Of a stretch of DNA of 64,000 bases, positions 1 to 8,031 are shown in pieces (position 1 is the stretch's first letter; each line of letters starts with the position of its first letter). The notes beneath the pieces are model-generated. The model ran no database searches. It had not been told where the DNA came from and was given only the letters and a program-made list of their open reading frames with translations. The position numbers were made by a program, and so were the translations under genes. The DNA is taken from NCBI RefSeq assembly GCF_020404845.1, contig NZ_JAIOJZ010000025.1, positions 50,720 through 114,719 of the forward strand, written 5' to 3'. Source of the stretch: Streptomyces hyderabadensis (lineage in GTDB: Bacteria > Actinomycetota > Actinomycetes > Streptomycetales > Streptomycetaceae).

Positions 1-1106
1 TCGCCGTCGCCGGACCAGTCGCCGTTGAAGTTGAAGGCGAGCGCGTGCCGGCCGTCCCGGGTCGCCACCGCCTCCGACGAGGAGCCGTGGATGCCGCCGG
101 CGTGCCCCCAGACCGTCACCCCGCAGTCCAGTTCCCGCTTGATCAGACCGAGTCCGTACTCGGCGCCGTCCATCGCGGGGACGGTGGTGGTCATCTCGGC
201 GAGCTGCTTGGCGGGCAGCAGCCTGCCGCGGAGCAGGGCGGTGTAGAAGCGGTTCAGATCGGCCGAGCTGGAGACCGCCTCGCCCGACGCGCCGGCGATG
301 GACGGGTTGAGCCGGGTGACGTCGTACGTCGGGCCGGTCGCGGTCTCGGCCAGCTTGGAGTAGGCGCGGCTGCTGGGGCGGGGCAGGCCGGTGCGGGTGC
401 CCGGGAAGGAGGTGGCGCGCAGGTGCAGCGGCTCGGTGATCCGGCGGCGCACCTCCTCGGCGTACGGGCGGCCGGTGGCCTCCTCGATCACCAGGCCGGC
501 CAGGACGTAGTTGGTGTTGGAGTAGGTCCAGGAGGTGCCGGGTGCGAAGTACGGTTCGTGGGCCATGGCGATCGCGACCAGCTCGCGCGGGGTCACCGTG
601 TCGTAGCGGTGCTCGAAGAAGCCGTCCTTGAGGAAGTAGTCGCGGGCGAACCCCTCGTCCTCGGTGTAGTTGTAGACGCCGCTGGTGTGGTTGAGGAGCT
701 GGCGCAGGGTGATCCGGGCACCGTCGTGGCCGTGGCCCGCGACCACGCCCGGCAGCCACCGGTCCACCGAGTCGTCCAGTGAGAGCCGGCCCTCGGCCTC
801 CAGCTGGAGCAGCACGGTGGCGACGAAGGTCTTGGTGATGCTGCCGACCCGGTAGCGGTCCCGCTCGGAGCGCGGCTCGCCGGTGCGCAGATCGCCCACC
901 CCGGCCGTCTCGGACCAGGTGCCGCGGCCGTCGCGGGCGGTCGCCGTGACGCCGGGCACGCCGTCCTCGACGGCGGCCTGCAGGGCCCGGCGGGTCGCGT
1001 CGTGGCCGCCGGTGGCGTCGGGCGCGGCCACGGCGGGACCCGCGAGGGCCGCCGACAGGGCCACGGCGGCGGCCGCGAGCAGGGCGGTTCGAACGCGTAC
1101 GGTCAT
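1..1106 (-). CDS. Secreted serine hydrolase, beta-lactamase / D-Ala-D-Ala carboxypeptidase fold (3' end outside window)
   Basis: Read on the minus strand from the ATG at 1106, the protein has a classic Sec signal peptide (basic MTVRVR, Ala-rich core, AVAAPD near residue 29). It carries the three marks of the penicillin-recognising serine hydrolases: SITK (Ser about residue 89, Lys 92), YSNTNY, and a HAGG triad near the window edge. It therefore belongs to the class C beta-lactamase / DD-peptidase / esterase superfamily. Members act outside the cell on peptidoglycan peptides or small esters, and the sequence cannot say which. The reading frame is open to base 1, so the C-terminus is missing. 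It is divergent from the subtilase gene. The family call is firm; the substrate is unknown. Confidence 0.88.
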   Translation of the reverse strand, partial: MTVRVRTALLAAAAVALSAALAGPAVAAPDATGGHDATRRALQAAVEDGVPGVTATARDGRGTWSETAGVGDLRTGEPRSERDRYRVGSITKTFVATVLLQLEAEGRLSLDDSVDRWLPGVVAGHGHDGARITLRQLLNHTSGVYNYTEDEGFARDYFLKDGFFEHRYDTVTPRELVAIAMAHEPYFAPGTSWTYSNTNYVLAGLVIEEATGRPYAEEVRRRITEPLHLRATSFPGTRTGLPRPSSRAYSKLAETATGPTYDVTRLNPSIAGASGEAVSSSADLNRFYTALLRGRLLPAKQLAEMTTTVPAMDGAEYGLGLIKRELDCGVTVWGHAGGIHGSSSEAVATRDGRHALAFNFNGDWSGDG

Positions 1107-1493
1107 GTCTTCCCCCATCCTCGGTGCTGCTCGGTCCCGGGAGAGACCGCACCGACCGCAAGAGGGTTGCCGTGGTCCGCGACGGTTGAACGTGATTCGG
1201 CCCCTTTTCACCCGCACCGGTGGCGTGCGGTGCGCCGCGGGCAGGGCGGGCGGTACGGGAGGCGCCGGAGGGTGCCGGAGGACCCCACCGGGATTGTCAT
1301 GACCCGTCCCATGTGTCCTCGATGGCGTATGGCGGAAGTACGCCATGGCTTCTTCCCGTCCCGGACAACTCTCCCCAATCAGTGATCCCTTGAGTAAAGC
1401 TGAGCGGTCGTCCGGGATCGGATTCCGGACTGCCTCGGCCAGGGCCGGTCGGCCTTGGTCGTGCCGCTCGCTCCTCCACCCCAAGGGATGCCG
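1107..1493. promoter_or_regulatory. Divergent intergenic region with an inverted repeat
   Basis: This 387-base gap separates two divergent genes for secreted proteins and should hold both promoters. The only clear structure is an inverted repeat with 8-bp arms, ATGGCGTA at 1322-1329 and TACGCCAT at 1339-1346. It could be an operator or a small hairpin. No gene with convincing codon bias is visible; short ORFs here lack ribosome-binding sites. Confidence 0.4.
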
Positions 1494-4400
1494 ATGACCA
1501 ACACCCCCCAGCGCGAACCGATACCGGGCGCGAGACGCGCGGCCCGCCTGGCCGTGGCCACGGGCCTCGCCGCCGCGCTGGCCGCGGTCGGGCCCGTGCC
1601 CGCGGCGCTCGCCGCCGACGGACCCGCTGCGACCGCGCCGCCCGTCGACGCCTCCGTCAAGTCCGCCCACGACAAGCTCGGTTCCGACGACGCGGACCGG
1701 CTCACCGAGGCGAAGGCCGACGGCGAGAAGAACATCACGATGATGGTCGCCACCGCGCCGGGCCGGACCGAGCAGGTGGCGAAGGAGCTGGACGGGGTGG
1801 CCGGCGGCACCGTCGGCCGCACCTACGACGAGCTGGGCTACGTACGCGCCACCGTCCCCACAGCCAAGGCGGACTCGGCCATCGCGGCCGCCGCGAAGCT
1901 CTCCTCCGTGCACGGCATCGACCTGCGCGAGGAGATCCCGCTGGACGACCCGACGCCGAGCGCGGACATGGCGAAGGGCGCCTCGCACCAGGGCCGTTCC
2001 TACCCGGCCCCGGACCGCTGGACGCCCGCGAAGAACCCGTACAACCCGTCCTTCGAGACCGGCGCCGTCGACTTCGTGAAGAAGAACCCGAAGTCGGACG
2101 GCCGGGGCGTCACCATCGGCATCCTCGACTCCGGCGTCGACCTCGGCCACCCGGCGCTGCAGAAGACCACCACCGGCGAGCGCAAGATCGTGGACTGGGT
2201 CACCGCCACCGACCCGGTCGTCGACGGCGACCGCACCTGGCGCCCGATGACCACCTCCGTCTCCGGGCCCACCTTCACCTACGGCGGGCAGACCTGGACG
2301 GCGCCCGCGGGCTCGTACCGGGTCAGCACCTTCCTGGAGTCGTACACCACCGGCGGTGACGCCGCGGGCGACGCCAACCGGGACGGCGACACCACCGACT
2401 CCTGGGGCGTCCTGTACGACGCCGAGGCCGGCACGGTCCGCGTCGACCTGAACAACAACCACGACTTCTCCGACGACACCCCGATGAAGCCCTACAAGAA
2501 CGGCTTCCAGGTCGGGTACTTCGGCACCGACGACCCGAAGACGGACGTGGCCGAGCGCCAGCCCTTCGTCGTCGAGGTCCGCAAGGACGTCGTCTACAAC
2601 TCCTCCGGCACCAAGGCCGACTTCGTCAACATCGGCGTCATCGAGTCCGAGCACGGCACGCACGTCGCCGGACTCGCCGCCGCCAACGGGCTGTTCGGCG
2701 GCCGGATGGACGGCGCCGCGCCCGGCGCGCAGATCGTCTCCTCCCGCGCGTGCACCTGGAGCGGCGGCTGCACCAACGTCGCGCTCACCGAGGGCATGAT
2801 CGACCTCGTGGTCAACCGCGGCGTCGACATCGTCAACATGTCGATCGGCGGACTGCCCGCCCTCAACGACGGCAACAACGCCCGCGCCGAGCTGTACACG
2901 CGGCTCATCGACACCTACGGCGTGCAGCTGGTCATCTCCGCGGGCAACTCGGGCCCCGGCGCCAACACCATCGGCGACCCCGGCCTCGCCGACAAGGTGA
3001 TCTCGGTCGGCGCGTCCATCTCGCGCGAGACCTGGGCCGCCAACTACGGCTCCCAGGTGCGGACCGAGTACCAGATGATGCCGTTCTCCTCGCGCGGCCC
3101 GCGTGAGGACGGCGGCTTCACGCCGACGCTGACCGCGCCCGGCGCGGCGGTCAACTCCATCCAGACCTGGATGCCCGGCGCCCCGGTCCCGGAGGCGGGC
3201 TACGACCTGCCCGCCGGTTACGGCATGCTCCAGGGCACCTCGATGGCCTCCCCGCAGGCCGCGGGCGCCTCGGCGCTGCTGCTGTCGGCGGCCAAGCAGG
3301 CCCGCATCGACCTCACCCCGGCGAAGCTGCGCACCGCGCTGACCTCCACCGCCGACCACATCAAGGGCGTGCAGGCGTACGAGGAGGGCGCGGGCCTGAT
3401 CGACATTCCCGCCGCCTGGAAGTCGATCCGGCGCGGCGCCACCGCCCACGAGTACACGGTCAAGGCACCGGTCGACACCGCGATCGACCAGTTCCTCGAG
3501 ACCCCGGGCTACGGCACCGGCCTGTACGACCGCGAGGGCGGCCTGAAGGCCGGGCAGAAGAAGACGTACGAGATCACACTCACCCGCACCACCGGCGCCG
3601 ACCGGCCGGTCCGGCACGAGCTGGACTTCGAGAACAACGCGGGGCACACCTTCCGGATCGCCGGACGGGACTCGGTGTACCTGCCGCTGAACGAGCCGGT
3701 CACCGTCAAGGTCGAGGCGCGGCCCGGTTCCGCCGGTCTCAAGAGCGCGATCCTGGAGGTCGACGACCCGCGCACCGAGGGCGTCGACCAGCAGGTCCTG
3801 ACCACGGTCGTGGTCTCCGCCCCGCTGAAGTACGACTTCTCCGCGAAGGGCTCGGTGCAGCGCAACGACACCACGTCGTACTTCGTGACCGTCCCCGAGG
3901 GCGCGAAGTCGCTGGAGGTGGCGATCGGCGGGCTCAAGGGCGGGAGCCAGACCCGGTTCATCTCCATCCACCCGTACGGCGTCCCGTCCGACAACACCTC
4001 CACGCCGTACTGCTACAACAACTACCTCGACGGCAACGGCTGCCGACCCGACGTGCGCGCGTACGCCGACCCGCAGCCCGGCGTCTGGGAGGTCGAGGTC
4101 GAGGCCCGGCGCACCTCGCCGCTGCTCGACAACCCCTACGAGCTGGACGTCACCGTGCTCGGCGCGGCCTTCGACCCGGAGGTCGTCACGGTGCCCGAGG
4201 CGAAGGCCGGCACCCCGGCCGACGCCTCCTGGACGGTGACCAACCAGTACGCCCCGCTCGACGGCAAGCTGGTCGGCGGCCCGCTCGGCTCGTCCGAGAC
4301 CTCCCGCCCGACGATCAAGCAGGGCGAGACGGCCACCTCCACGGTCGAGGTGCCCGAGGGCGCCGAGTCGCTGGACGTCGCCATCGGGGGCGTCTCCGAC

Positions 4401-4787
4401 GCGGCCGCCGACCTGGACCTGACGGTCTACGGCGAGGACGGCTCCGTCGTCGCCCAGTCCGCCGACGGCGACTCGGAGGAGTCGGTCTCCCTGGCCAAGC
4501 CGGCCGCCGGTACGTACACCGTCGAGGTCGCGGGCTACTCGGTGCCCTCGGGCAGCACGGAGTACGACTACCGGGACGTGTACTTCGCCGACACCCTCGG
4601 CTCGGTCACCGTGGACGCGGCGGCGGTGAAGCTCGGCACGGGCGACTCGGCGACGGTCTCCGGCAGCGTCACGGCCCTGGCCGCCGCCCCCGAGGGCCGC
4701 GAGTTCTTCGGCCGGGTCCAGCTGGTCAACGCCCACGGCACGGTCGCGGGCCTGGGCAGCGTGCGGATCGGGAAGGTCGTGCCGTAG
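1494..4787 (+). CDS. Secreted subtilisin-like serine peptidase (S8 family), 1097 aa
   Basis: This is a large extracellular protease. I start it at ATG 1494 because AAGGG (1483-1487) sits six bases upstream; an in-frame ATG at 1488 is too close to that site. Residues 1-38 form a twin-basic signal peptide ending ALAADG, followed by a pro-like region. The catalytic domain shows all S8 elements: ILDSGVDLGHP (Asp about 212), SEHGTHVAGL (His about 387), SAGNSGPG (oxyanion Asn) and GTSMASPQAAG (Ser about 583). The long insert between Asp and His and the extended C-terminus place it with the large tripeptidyl-peptidase-like or pyrolysin-like subtilases. The last 400 residues hold two repeated beta-sandwich modules with the motif VPEGA-SL-VAIGG, resembling pre-peptidase C-terminal domains. 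A strong hairpin follows the stop codon. Confidence 0.93.
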   Translation: MTNTPQREPIPGARRAARLAVATGLAAALAAVGPVPAALAADGPAATAPPVDASVKSAHDKLGSDDADRLTEAKADGEKNITMMVATAPGRTEQVAKELDGVAGGTVGRTYDELGYVRATVPTAKADSAIAAAAKLSSVHGIDLREEIPLDDPTPSADMAKGASHQGRSYPAPDRWTPAKNPYNPSFETGAVDFVKKNPKSDGRGVTIGILDSGVDLGHPALQKTTTGERKIVDWVTATDPVVDGDRTWRPMTTSVSGPTFTYGGQTWTAPAGSYRVSTFLESYTTGGDAAGDANRDGDTTDSWGVLYDAEAGTVRVDLNNNHDFSDDTPMKPYKNGFQVGYFGTDDPKTDVAERQPFVVEVRKDVVYNSSGTKADFVNIGVIESEHGTHVAGLAAANGLFGGRMDGAAPGAQIVSSRACTWSGGCTNVALTEGMIDLVVNRGVDIVNMSIGGLPALNDGNNARAELYTRLIDTYGVQLVISAGNSGPGANTIGDPGLADKVISVGASISRETWAANYGSQVRTEYQMMPFSSRGPREDGGFTPTLTAPGAAVNSIQTWMPGAPVPEAGYDLPAGYGMLQGTSMASPQAAGASALLLSAAKQARIDLTPAKLRTALTSTADHIKGVQAYEEGAGLIDIPAAWKSIRRGATAHEYTVKAPVDTAIDQFLETPGYGTGLYDREGGLKAGQKKTYEITLTRTTGADRPVRHELDFENNAGHTFRIAGRDSVYLPLNEPVTVKVEARPGSAGLKSAILEVDDPRTEGVDQQVLTTVVVSAPLKYDFSAKGSVQRNDTTSYFVTVPEGAKSLEVAIGGLKGGSQTRFISIHPYGVPSDNTSTPYCYNNYLDGNGCRPDVRAYADPQPGVWEVEVEARRTSPLLDNPYELDVTVLGAAFDPEVVTVPEAKAGTPADASWTVTNQYAPLDGKLVGGPLGSSETSRPTIKQGETATSTVEVPEGAESLDVAIGGVSDAAADLDLTVYGEDGSVVAQSADGDSEESVSLAKPAAGTYTVEVAGYSVPSGSTEYDYRDVYFADTLGSVTVDAAAVKLGTGDSATVSGSVTALAAAPEGREFFGRVQLVNAHGTVAGLGSVRIGKVVP

Positions 4788-4804
4788 TCCGGTGCGGTAC
4801 GGGG

Positions 4805-4843
4805 AAGGGGCGGGCGCGCCTCGTGTCGGGCGCCCGCCCCTTT
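4805..4843. terminator. Bidirectional rho-independent-type hairpin
   Basis: A stem of about 13 bp (AAGGGGCGGGCGC pairing with GCGCCCGCCCCTT) around a 12-base loop, lying between the convergent subtilase and anti-sigma-like genes, can terminate both. The A-rich and T-rich flanks at either end fit use on both strands. Confidence 0.8.
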
Positions 4844-4860
4844 CGCTTGCCCCGGGTGGG

Positions 4861-5601
4861 TCAGTCGCAGGTGAGGGTGCGCGACTCCGGGAGGGAGGCG
4901 GTGATCCAGGCGCGGGCGGTGGCGATGTTCCGCTCGCCGGTGATCACCGTGTCCGCGGTGGGCCGGTCCCGCAGGGCGCCGACCAGCACCCGGTCGCCGG
5001 GGCGCAGGGTGGCGAGGCCGTCGTCCAGCACGAACGTCGGCGCCGGGCCGGTGCTCCCCCCGGGTGCGTAGGACTGCGTCACCCGCAGCGTGATCCGGTG
5101 CCGTGCGCTGCCCGGCACCGGATCGGCGGCGGTCACCGTGCCCTCGGCGACCAGCCGGGCGCAGGCGAGGTAGCGGGGGGTGCCGAAGACGACGGCGGCC
5201 TCCTGGCCCGCGGAGGGGCTGCTCGGCCGCACGGCGGACTTGTCGGCCGCGCTGCCGCTCGCCGCGTCCTCGGAGGCACCGCTGCCGCTCTGCACCACCA
5301 GCCAGCCCAGGCCCGCGACCACGACCCCCGCGCAGGCCGCCGCGAGGACGCCGAACGCGAGGCGGAAGGGGCGGCGGCGCGGCGCCGGGGCCCGGACGGG
5401 TTCCAAAGCCGGGTCCTGTGCCGGTACGTCCTCGGCCAGGGCGTCGCCGAGCAGGTTCAGCTGCTCCCGCAGCAGCGCCACGTCGGCCGTCGCCGACCGG
5501 TGCTCGCCCCGGGCGTCCGGCCCCGCGTCGGGCGGCAGCGGCTCGCCCGTGATCGCGGCCATCAGCGCGTCGTACCCACCGGGGTGCCGTTCGGCGGCCA
5601 T
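4861..5601 (-). CDS. Membrane-anchored anti-sigma-like protein, 246 aa
   Basis: It starts at ATG 5601, one base after the TGA of the sigma gene, so the two are translationally coupled. The layout is that of an anti-sigma regulator: an N-terminal cytoplasmic stretch of about 75 residues, a basic PRRR stop-transfer flank, one hydrophobic span (about residues 77-100), then a Ser/Ala-rich linker and an extracytoplasmic domain with an OB-like run of beta-strand sequence ending in TLTCD. The usual HxxxCxxC zinc motif of ZAS anti-sigma factors is absent, so if it inhibits the sigma factor it does so without that fold. Function is inferred mainly from gene order; alternatively it is an accessory or sensor protein. 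Confidence 0.7.
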   Translation of the reverse strand: MAAERHPGGYDALMAAITGEPLPPDAGPDARGEHRSATADVALLREQLNLLGDALAEDVPAQDPALEPVRAPAPRRRPFRLAFGVLAAACAGVVVAGLGWLVVQSGSGASEDAASGSAADKSAVRPSSPSAGQEAAVVFGTPRYLACARLVAEGTVTAADPVPGSARHRITLRVTQSYAPGGSTGPAPTFVLDDGLATLRPGDRVLVGALRDRPTADTVITGERNIATARAWITASLPESRTLTCD

Positions 5602-5602
5602 C

Positions 5603-6133
5603 TCACACCACCTCGTCCTCGTGCAGGCGGGCGCGCAGGGCCCGTACCGCCGTGTGCAGCCTGCTCTTGACCGTGCCCTCGGGGATGCCCAGCTCCTCGG
5701 CGATGCCGCGCACCGGCAGATCGGCGTAGAAGCGCAGGACGAGGACCTGGCGCTGGGCGTCGGGCAGCTCGTCCAGGCCCTGCGCGACGGCGAGGGACAG
5801 GACGCTGGCGTCCTCGTCGCCGGGGTGCTCCGTCTGGCGCAGCGCGGCCAGGCGTTCCCCGAGGCGGTCCTGGCGGCGCCTGGCCCGGTGCCAGTCCATG
5901 GCCAGGTTGGAGGCGACGACCGCCGCCCAGGCGGACACGTCGCGCGGCGCCTCGCGGCCACTGGCCGTCCGCTCCAGCAGCCGCAGGCGGACCTGCTGCA
6001 CCCCGTCCGGCAGGTCCGCCTGCGGCACCCCGCCCAGCGCGAGCACCGCCCGCACCCGGCGTTCCTGTGCCGCGTCCAGGGGGTCGTCGCGTACGTCGTC
6101 CCCCTGGCCGCGGCGGGTCCGTCTGCGCAGCAC
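5603..6133 (-). CDS. ECF-type RNA polymerase sigma factor (SigE-like subfamily), 176 aa
   Basis: I start it at GTG 6133 because GGGGAGGGG lies just upstream on the minus strand; the same frame is open further upstream but without a site. Region 2 is seen in the segment with SAWAAVVASNLAMDWHRARRR. Region 4 is unmistakable: LDELPDAQRQVLVLRFYADL followed by the helix-turn-helix core AEELGIPEGTVKSRLHTAV. At 176 residues it has the length of the SigE/SigL-like short actinobacterial sigma factors. It should direct RNA polymerase to a small regulon in response to a signal passed by the coupled membrane protein. Divergent from asd. Confidence 0.9.
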   Translation of the reverse strand: MLRRRTRRGQGDDVRDDPLDAAQERRVRAVLALGGVPQADLPDGVQQVRLRLLERTASGREAPRDVSAWAAVVASNLAMDWHRARRRQDRLGERLAALRQTEHPGDEDASVLSLAVAQGLDELPDAQRQVLVLRFYADLPVRGIAEELGIPEGTVKSRLHTAVRALRARLHEDEVV

Positions 6134-6413
6134 CGCACCCCTCCCCCTCGGCCCTCTTCTCGCGTCTCCCCTATGACGCGGCAGCGGTCCGAAACGTTCG
6201 CCCGCCCGGTCGCCTTTCGGCGCGAGGCGTACGTCACATCGTCGTGTGGCGCGGGAAGGGATGGGCAGGGGCGGACCGAGCCCTGGCGTCCCAAGGTGCG
6301 GGAACACCGCGCAAAGGATTGGACAGGCGGGCCGGGCTTCGCCCCATGATGGAAAAGTCTCGGCCGAGCAAAGCGCGCGTGAAGACACGCGCACGAACGG
6401 AGAAGGAGTCACC

Positions 6414-7430
6414 GTGAGGGTCGGAATCGTCGGAGCCACCGGTCAGGTGGGCACGGTCATGCGCAGGATCCTCACGGAGCGCGACTTCCCGGTCACCGAG
6501 CTGCGCCTGTTCGCCTCGGCGCGCAGCGCGGGCAAGGAGCTGGACGGCGTGACGGTGGAGGACGCGGCCACCGCCGACTACTCCGGGCTCGACATCGTGC
6601 TGTTCTCGGCGGGCGGCGCCACCTCCAAGGCGCTGGCCGAAAAGGTCGCCTCGCAGGGCCCCGTCGTGATCGACAACTCCTCCGCCTGGCGCCGCGACCC
6701 CGAGGTCCCGCTGGTGGTGTCCGAGGTGAACCCGCACGCGATCGCCGACCGCCCCAAGGGCATCATCGCCAACCCGAACTGCACCACGATGGCCGCGATG
6801 CCGGTGCTGCGTCCGCTGCACGCGGAGGCGGGCCTGGAGGCCCTCGTCGTCGCCACCTACCAGGCGGTGTCCGGCTCCGGCCTGGCCGGCGTGGACGAGC
6901 TGTTCGAGCAGGTCCAGAAGGTCGGCGCGGACGCCCCCAAGCTGACCCACGACGGTTCGGCCGCCGAGTTCCCGAAGCCCGAGAAGTACGTGGCGCCGAT
7001 CGCGTACAACGTGCTGCCGCTGGCCGGGTCCATCGTCGACGACGGTCTGCACGAGACGGACGAGGAGCAGAAGCTCCGCAACGAGTCCCGCAAGATCCTG
7101 GAGATCCCGGAGCTGAAGGTGTCCGGCACCTGTGTGCGCGTGCCCGTCTTCAGCGGCCACTCCCTGCAGATCAACGCCCGTTTCGCCCGCCCGATCAGCG
7201 TGGAGCGCGCCAAGGAGCTGCTGGCCGGCGCCCCCGGCGTGGCGCTCACCGAGGTGCCGACCCCGCTCCAGGCGGCCGGCCAGGACCCGTCCTACGTGGG
7301 CCGGATCCGCCAGGACGAGACCGTGGACAACGGCCTCGCCCTGTTCGTCTCCAACGACAACCTGCGCAAGGGCGCGGCCCTGAACGCGGTGCAGATCGCG
7401 GAGCTGGTGGCGGCGGAGCTGAAGGGCTGA
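6414..7430 (+). CDS. asd: Aspartate-semialdehyde dehydrogenase, 338 aa
   Basis: This NADP-dependent enzyme reduces beta-aspartyl phosphate to aspartate semialdehyde, the branch point to lysine, diaminopimelate, threonine, methionine and isoleucine. The start is GTG 6414, five bases after AAGGAG (6403-6408); the much longer upstream open frame lacks such a site. Visible motifs are the nucleotide-binding VGIVGATGQVG at the N-terminus, the catalytic cysteine in NPNCTTM (about residue 124), and the substrate-binding stretch with VSGSGLAGVDEL. Length matches the bacterial family. It stands alone without a lysC partner beside it, so it may be a second paralogue; the window cannot show this. Confidence 0.95.
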   Translation: MRVGIVGATGQVGTVMRRILTERDFPVTELRLFASARSAGKELDGVTVEDAATADYSGLDIVLFSAGGATSKALAEKVASQGPVVIDNSSAWRRDPEVPLVVSEVNPHAIADRPKGIIANPNCTTMAAMPVLRPLHAEAGLEALVVATYQAVSGSGLAGVDELFEQVQKVGADAPKLTHDGSAAEFPKPEKYVAPIAYNVLPLAGSIVDDGLHETDEEQKLRNESRKILEIPELKVSGTCVRVPVFSGHSLQINARFARPISVERAKELLAGAPGVALTEVPTPLQAAGQDPSYVGRIRQDETVDNGLALFVSNDNLRKGAALNAVQIAELVAAELKG

Positions 7431-7449
7431 CGAGCTGGGCCCTCAGCCC
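7424..7449. terminator. Short hairpin containing both convergent stop codons
   Basis: GGGCTGA (7424-7430) pairs with TCAGCCC (7443-7449). The TGA of asd is inside the left arm and the stop of the DUF1203 gene inside the right arm, so a compact bidirectional terminator is likely. There is no T tract. Confidence 0.5.
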
Positions 7450-7919
7450 CGCCTGACCTCGTAGAGGAAGCAGCCGTACTCGACGGCCCGGACGTGGACG
7501 AACGCCACGGCCGGGTCGTCGAACGCTTCCCGGAGGGCGTACGCGAAGGCGCCGGGGTCCCCGATCAGCCGCCCGCCCAGGATGTGCCCGTGGGCGGAGT
7601 AGCGGCGCAGGACGCGGTGCGAGTTGGTGAAGGGGAGGCGGTCCGTCTCCGGCCCCGCGCACTCCTCGGCGTGGACGAAGACCGGCCCCTGCTCGTCGTA
7701 GGGGCCCGGATCGGCGCCCGTGGCCGCCGCCCAGCGGCGCAGCGGGGCGTAGGAGACGAGCGCGATCCGCTCGCCGGCGCGGCTGTGGCGCAGGCAGCAG
7801 CGCAGCGGGGCGCCGCCCTCGTGGTCGGTCACGGGAGCGGGGACGCGGCCCGCGTCGTCGGCGGCGCGGAGTTCCTTGAGCACGTCCGGCGGGACGGGGT
7901 GTGCGGTGTGGCCTTTCAT
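7443..7919 (-). CDS. DUF1203 domain protein, 158 aa
   Basis: A small cytoplasmic protein with the conserved features of DUF1203: a Cys-rich CCLRHSRAGE segment, SYAPLRRW, the GPVFVHAEEC core and a C-terminal VEYGCFLYEVRR strand. The family has no established reaction. I start it at ATG 7919, since residues upstream in the open frame look non-coding; the ribosome-binding site is weak. It is convergent with asd and divergent from pepN. Confidence 0.75.
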   Translation of the reverse strand: MKGHTAHPVPPDVLKELRAADDAGRVPAPVTDHEGGAPLRCCLRHSRAGERIALVSYAPLRRWAAATGADPGPYDEQGPVFVHAEECAGPETDRLPFTNSHRVLRRYSAHGHILGGRLIGDPGAFAYALREAFDDPAVAFVHVRAVEYGCFLYEVRRG

Positions 7920-8031
7920 GGGACCAGGCTCGCGCGTAGGCGCGCCGCGCACCGGCGGGAAATGGACATCGCGTTCCGTCCCGGCCACGTGGAAGGATGG
8001 CGCAACCCACACATAACGAGGAGATGACCGC

